Part shown: one piece after another, positions 5,834 to 8,259 of the stretch
How the letters are laid out: each line of letters opens with the position of its first letter
Position numbering within the stretch: position 1 is the stretch's first letter
Notes under the pieces: generated by a model
The model's database searches: none
Seen by the model: only the letters and a program-made list of their open reading frames with translations
What the model was told of the DNA's origin: nothing
From: Candidatus Babeliales bacterium
Lineage (GTDB): Bacteria; Babelota; Babeliae; Babelales; Vermiphilaceae
Direction of reading: 5' to 3'
Assembly (NCBI GenBank): GCA_020053845.1
Contig: JAGVMI010000080.1
Coordinates: forward strand, 1-8,259
DNA length: 8,259 nucleotides
Made by a program: the position numbers and the translations under genes

Positions 5834-6373
5834 TTATTCTTTGTTTTTAACCACTAAACTACCAAACACGGTATTTGCCTTGATGGTCAGTGCAGCAACG
5901 TCCTTTTTCTTATTTTTGTAGGTATGATTACCAAAAGATACAGCGCTATCATCAGGAAATACAGTATTAGAGAACATATTCTGGGATGTGATAACAACTG
6001 GCATATAAGCAGGAACAAGGAGCTCGGTAGAGCCAAATATGGTGTTGAGCTCAAGCGTTGCATCGCTTTGCTGTGGACGGTACTGTGAGAGATCTATGGT
6101 CGCTTTGCTCGTGATTACATTATATCCGGTAGCGCCTTGCTCCCACGCAGTACTTTTTTGATCCCAAAGTACGGTGCGCTGGTTCTTGTGAGCGCCTGGC
6201 CCGCGAAGCGGGAATGGCTTGATAATGAGGCATATGCCGGCATAAATAATGGCAGCGCCAAAAAGCATGCGAAATATCGGAATATTGATGCCAAAAAGTG
6301 CATTGATAAGCATGGCAAGACCAGCGATGATGAGTGCAACACCCCAGGAGAGCGATCCAAAGAGTTCAAACAT
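5834..6373 (-). CDS. LiaF-like membrane protein (cell-envelope stress sensor family)
   Basis: The product has 179 residues. Two transmembrane helices lie at about 8-24 and 34-52, followed by a soluble domain. The C-terminal half carries repeated beta rungs with the signature NTIFGST at 110-116 and NTVFGSL at 167-173, and a VPAYMPVVI strand between them. This matches the beta-rich C-terminal domain of LiaF/YvqF proteins, which in Firmicutes restrain the LiaS kinase until cell-wall damage occurs. Length is shorter than Bacillus LiaF because the transmembrane part has two helices instead of four. No LiaS or LiaR gene is in the window, so the role here may differ. The start at 6373 has CAGGG 8 nt upstream. 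The gene follows tRNA-His by about 100 bp on the same strand and precedes the small paralogue. Confidence 0.82.
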   Translation of the reverse strand: MFELFGSLSWGVALIIAGLAMLINALFGINIPIFRMLFGAAIIYAGICLIIKPFPLRGPGAHKNQRTVLWDQKSTAWEQGATGYNVITSKATIDLSQYRPQQSDATLELNTIFGSTELLVPAYMPVVITSQNMFSNTVFPDDSAVSFGNHTYKNKKKDVAALTIKANTVFGSLVVKNKE

Positions 6374-6476
6374 GAGTACAACCCTGCAGTAACGTTGATA
6401 ATAACGATGCCGCGTCTACTATAACACAGGATATATACGGGGAAAAGGGAGAATTGACTGGTAGCGAAAGATAAAA

Positions 6477-6553
6477 TGGGGTGAATGATGGGACTTGAAC
6501 CCACGACCCCCAGGGCCACAACCTGGTGCTCTACCAACTGAGCTACATCCACC
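6477..6553 (-). tRNA. tRNA-His (anticodon GUG)
   Basis: The minus strand forms a full cloverleaf. The acceptor stem is GTGGATG / CATTCAC, with one G-U pair. The D arm is GCTC...GAGC. The anticodon stem CCAGG/CCTGG closes the loop TTGTGGC, giving anticodon GTG. The T arm is GTGGG-TTCAAGT-CCCAT. An encoded CCA follows. The extra 5' G (G-1, base 6553) faces discriminator C73, the identity pair recognised by histidyl-tRNA synthetase. No terminator is seen after it, so read-through into the LiaF-like gene is possible. Confidence 0.97.
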
Positions 6554-6579
6554 ATAGATGTCTATATAAGACAGACTTA

Positions 6580-6607
6580 AGTATAGATCTTCCCGCTGAA
6601 AAATCAA
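6580..6607 (-). promoter_or_regulatory. Likely promoter of tRNA-His
   Basis: On the minus strand TTGATT (6602-6607) and TATACT (6580-6585) are 16 bases apart, placing the start of transcription about 20 bases before the tRNA. An alternative upstream pair is a perfect -35 TTGACA (6626-6631) with TTTGAT (6603-6608) at 17 bases. The two overlap, and I cannot tell which is used. Confidence 0.45.
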
Positions 6608-6730
6608 AGCTCAAAAGACAATTTGTGTCAAAAAAATAGCCAAAGATGCGCCAGACTACAACTTGCCGGGTGGGGCTTTGTGTTTTAATAGATGCCGTGT
6701 TAGCCTGATTTATTGATCTAAAACCTCAAT

Positions 6731-6742
6731 AAAGACGTCTTT
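6731..6742. repeat. 12-bp palindrome just upstream of uvrA
   Basis: AAAGACGTCTTT is a perfect palindrome ending three bases before the first uvrA ATG and followed by more T. As DNA it could be a compact operator. As RNA its stem has no room for a loop, so a leader hairpin is less likely. Confidence 0.3.
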
Positions 6743-6745
6743 TTT

Positions 6746-8259
6746 ATGTCAAAGAGCATCGCTATGGAACACAAATTAAAAGGTGCGGATACAGCTCGTT
6801 GGATCCGAGTGCGCGGCGCTCGGGAACATAACCTCAAAAACATCACCGTGGCAATTCCCAAGGATCAGCTGACCGTTATTACCGGCCCTTCAGGATCGGG
6901 TAAAAGCTCACTTGCGCTCGATATTCTCTTTACCGAGGGCAAACGGCGCTACATGGAATCGCTTTCATCGTACGCGCGTCAGTTTTTAGGCATTGCACGA
7001 AAACCAGACATTGATGGCATTGACGGGCTGTGTCCTTCCATTGCTATCGAGCAAAAAACGGTAAGCACTAATCCACGTTCTACTGTGGGAACTATTACCG
7101 AAATTTACGATTACTTACGTGTATTATACGCACGTGTGGGCACAGTACATTGCCCTGATTGTGGGCTTGCGATTAAAGCAGAGTCTGCAGAAAGTATCAC
7201 GAGCATGCTTTTGGCAAGCTTTGCAGGGAATACTATCACCATTGCGGCTCCTATTGTGTATGAGCGCAAAGGTGAATTTGTACAAGAGCTCACCAAGCTT
7301 TTTCATGAGGGCTTCTATCGTTTTCTTATTGACGGCACGCGCTATAAATTTGCGTCCGTTGATGATATCAAAGAGCTGCAGCTCAAAAAAACCTTCAAAC
7401 ACTCTATCGATCTGCTTATTGATGCATTTGAAGTTTCAGAAATAGAGCGCTCGCGCTTGCAAGAAGCTGTTGAGACATCATTTAAGCTTGCAGCGGGTAA
7501 TACTAAGATTATTGTGGGTGATAAAGAATATCGCTACTCCTCAAACAGCATGTGCTTAGGATGCGCAGGCTCAGTGCCTGAGCTTGAACCACGTCTTTTT
7601 TCGTTTAACTCACCCATCGGAGCATGTGCTAATTGTCATGGCCTTGGCATGTTGCATACGTGGTCGTGGGGTGGCGAGGATGTTCCCATTTCGCAGACGA
7701 CAAGTACTGAGTTTTGGGACAAATATGCGCATTCCAAAACTTGCTCACTGTGTTTGGGCAAGCGACTTAATCGCCATGCGCTTGCAGTGACTATAGAGAA
7801 TCTCAATATTTATGATTTGTGCGACTACTCAATCAAGCAGCTCTTTGAGCTTTTTGATAACTTACAGCTTGATCCTGTGCGCCAAGAAATTGCACGCTCA
7901 TTGCTTGAAGAGATTAAAGCACGATTAACCTTTCTCATTGATGTAGGTCTTTCATATCTTACGCTCAATAGATCTGCGCGTACGCTTTCAGGCGGTGAAG
8001 GGCAGCGTATTAGATTGGCAACGCAAATAGGTTCTTCGCTCAGCGGAGTGCTCTACATTCTTGATGAGCCAAGTATTGGCTTGCACCAGCGTGATAACGA
8101 TCGCCTTATTAATACGCTCAAAACACTACGCGATCAGGGTAATACTGTAGTGGTAGTTGAACATGATATGGATACCATTGCACACGCTGATTATGTGATT
8201 GATATGGGCCCTGCAGCAGGAGTACTTGGCGGACAAGTTACTGCACATGGTACACCGCA
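6746..8259 (+). CDS. uvrA: Excinuclease ABC subunit UvrA, 3' end outside window, short insertion domain
   Basis: UvrA is the dimeric ABC ATPase that finds bulky DNA lesions and loads UvrB in nucleotide excision repair. About the first 504 residues are present, roughly half of a usual 940. Numbered from the first ATG, visible parts are Walker A GPSGSGKSS at 47-55, NPRSTVGT, a UvrB-binding region at about 140-265, the zinc module C270/C273/C294/C297 with ELEPRLFSFN between, CSLC at 333-336, signature LSGGE at 414-418, Walker B ILDEPS with D440 and E441, and the switch His 473. Only about 31 residues separate GLG (about 301) from CSLC, whereas E. coli UvrA has about 110-120 there, so the DNA-contacting insertion domain appears nearly absent. 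The start may be ATG 6764, which has AAAGAG 7 nt upstream. The N-terminus is about 20 residues longer than E. coli UvrA from the first ATG. Confidence 0.97.
   Translation, partial: MSKSIAMEHKLKGADTARWIRVRGAREHNLKNITVAIPKDQLTVITGPSGSGKSSLALDILFTEGKRRYMESLSSYARQFLGIARKPDIDGIDGLCPSIAIEQKTVSTNPRSTVGTITEIYDYLRVLYARVGTVHCPDCGLAIKAESAESITSMLLASFAGNTITIAAPIVYERKGEFVQELTKLFHEGFYRFLIDGTRYKFASVDDIKELQLKKTFKHSIDLLIDAFEVSEIERSRLQEAVETSFKLAAGNTKIIVGDKEYRYSSNSMCLGCAGSVPELEPRLFSFNSPIGACANCHGLGMLHTWSWGGEDVPISQTTSTEFWDKYAHSKTCSLCLGKRLNRHALAVTIENLNIYDLCDYSIKQLFELFDNLQLDPVRQEIARSLLEEIKARLTFLIDVGLSYLTLNRSARTLSGGEGQRIRLATQIGSSLSGVLYILDEPSIGLHQRDNDRLINTLKTLRDQGNTVVVVEHDMDTIAHADYVIDMGPAAGVLGGQVTAHGTP

Larger units (their letters stand above)
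6554..6745. other. Divergent intergenic region between tRNA-His and uvrA
   Basis: This 192-bp gap is the longest without a gene. Beyond the tRNA-His promoter it should hold the uvrA promoter. TTGCCG (6663-6668) and TTTAAT (6684-6689) are possible elements, but their 15-base spacing is poor. No LexA-type operator of the gamma-proteobacterial (CTG-N10-CAG) or Gram-positive (GAAC-N4-GTTC) kind is recognisable. Confidence 0.4.

Noticed and set aside
6115..6607. Minus-strand open frames across tRNA-His
   Set aside because: They translate the tRNA itself (VAQLVEH and SSVGRA type artefacts) and one runs into the LiaF-like gene in the wrong frame.
1..8259. CRISPR arrays, transposases, attachment sites or phage genes
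   Set aside because: No regularly spaced direct repeats, transposase motifs, or tRNA 3'-end duplications were seen.

Overview
The window is an ordinary-looking bacterial chromosome segment, compact and of moderate GC. All genes read in the standard code, and both tRNAs carry an encoded CCA end. Family content is RuvB, RodA, a TSUP permease, an ATP-cone/Mrr-type nuclease, LiaF-like membrane proteins, UvrA and a PP2C phosphatase. RodA implies an elongating, peptidoglycan-containing cell. I cannot place the organism firmly. The mix of a PP2C phosphatase, a small secreted protein with a basic tail, and compact or overlapping genes would suit a protist-associated bacterium such as Candidatus Dependentiae (TM6), but this is only a guess.

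Layout, left to right. (1) The 3' part of a PP2C-type phosphatase gene runs rightwards to 835. (2) ruvB and rodA lie on the minus strand, in the transcription order rodA then ruvB. ruvB converges on the phosphatase gene. (3) A TSUP-family permease gene runs rightwards from a divergent intergenic region shared with rodA. That region contains an 8-bp inverted repeat whose rodA-proximal arm includes the weak rodA ribosome-binding site. (4) The permease gene and a minus-strand nuclease gene end inside each other: their stop codons share TTAA. (5) The nuclease gene has a strong Shine-Dalgarno site and overlaps the 3' end of a gene for a small exported protein of unknown function. (6) tRNA-Pro(UGG) has its own plausible promoter and an intrinsic terminator. 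(7) Two small membrane-protein genes follow upstream, a two-helix protein and a LiaF-like protein, which share a similar two-helix module. (8) tRNA-His(GUG) has the diagnostic G-1:C73 pair. (9) uvrA starts divergently from tRNA-His and runs off the right edge.

Functional themes are DNA repair (UvrA in excision repair, RuvB in Holliday-junction migration), envelope growth and envelope sensing (RodA, LiaF-like proteins), small-anion or organosulfur transport (TSUP), and a nucleotide-sensing nuclease. No CRISPR array, insertion sequence, prophage or recognisable multi-gene defence system is visible. The most notable points are a UvrA whose DNA-contacting insertion domain appears reduced to a short linker, the exported protein with a basic bipartite tail encoded over the start of the nuclease gene, and the duplicated membrane module in the two LiaF-like neighbours. 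No intergenic stretch exceeds about 200 bases.
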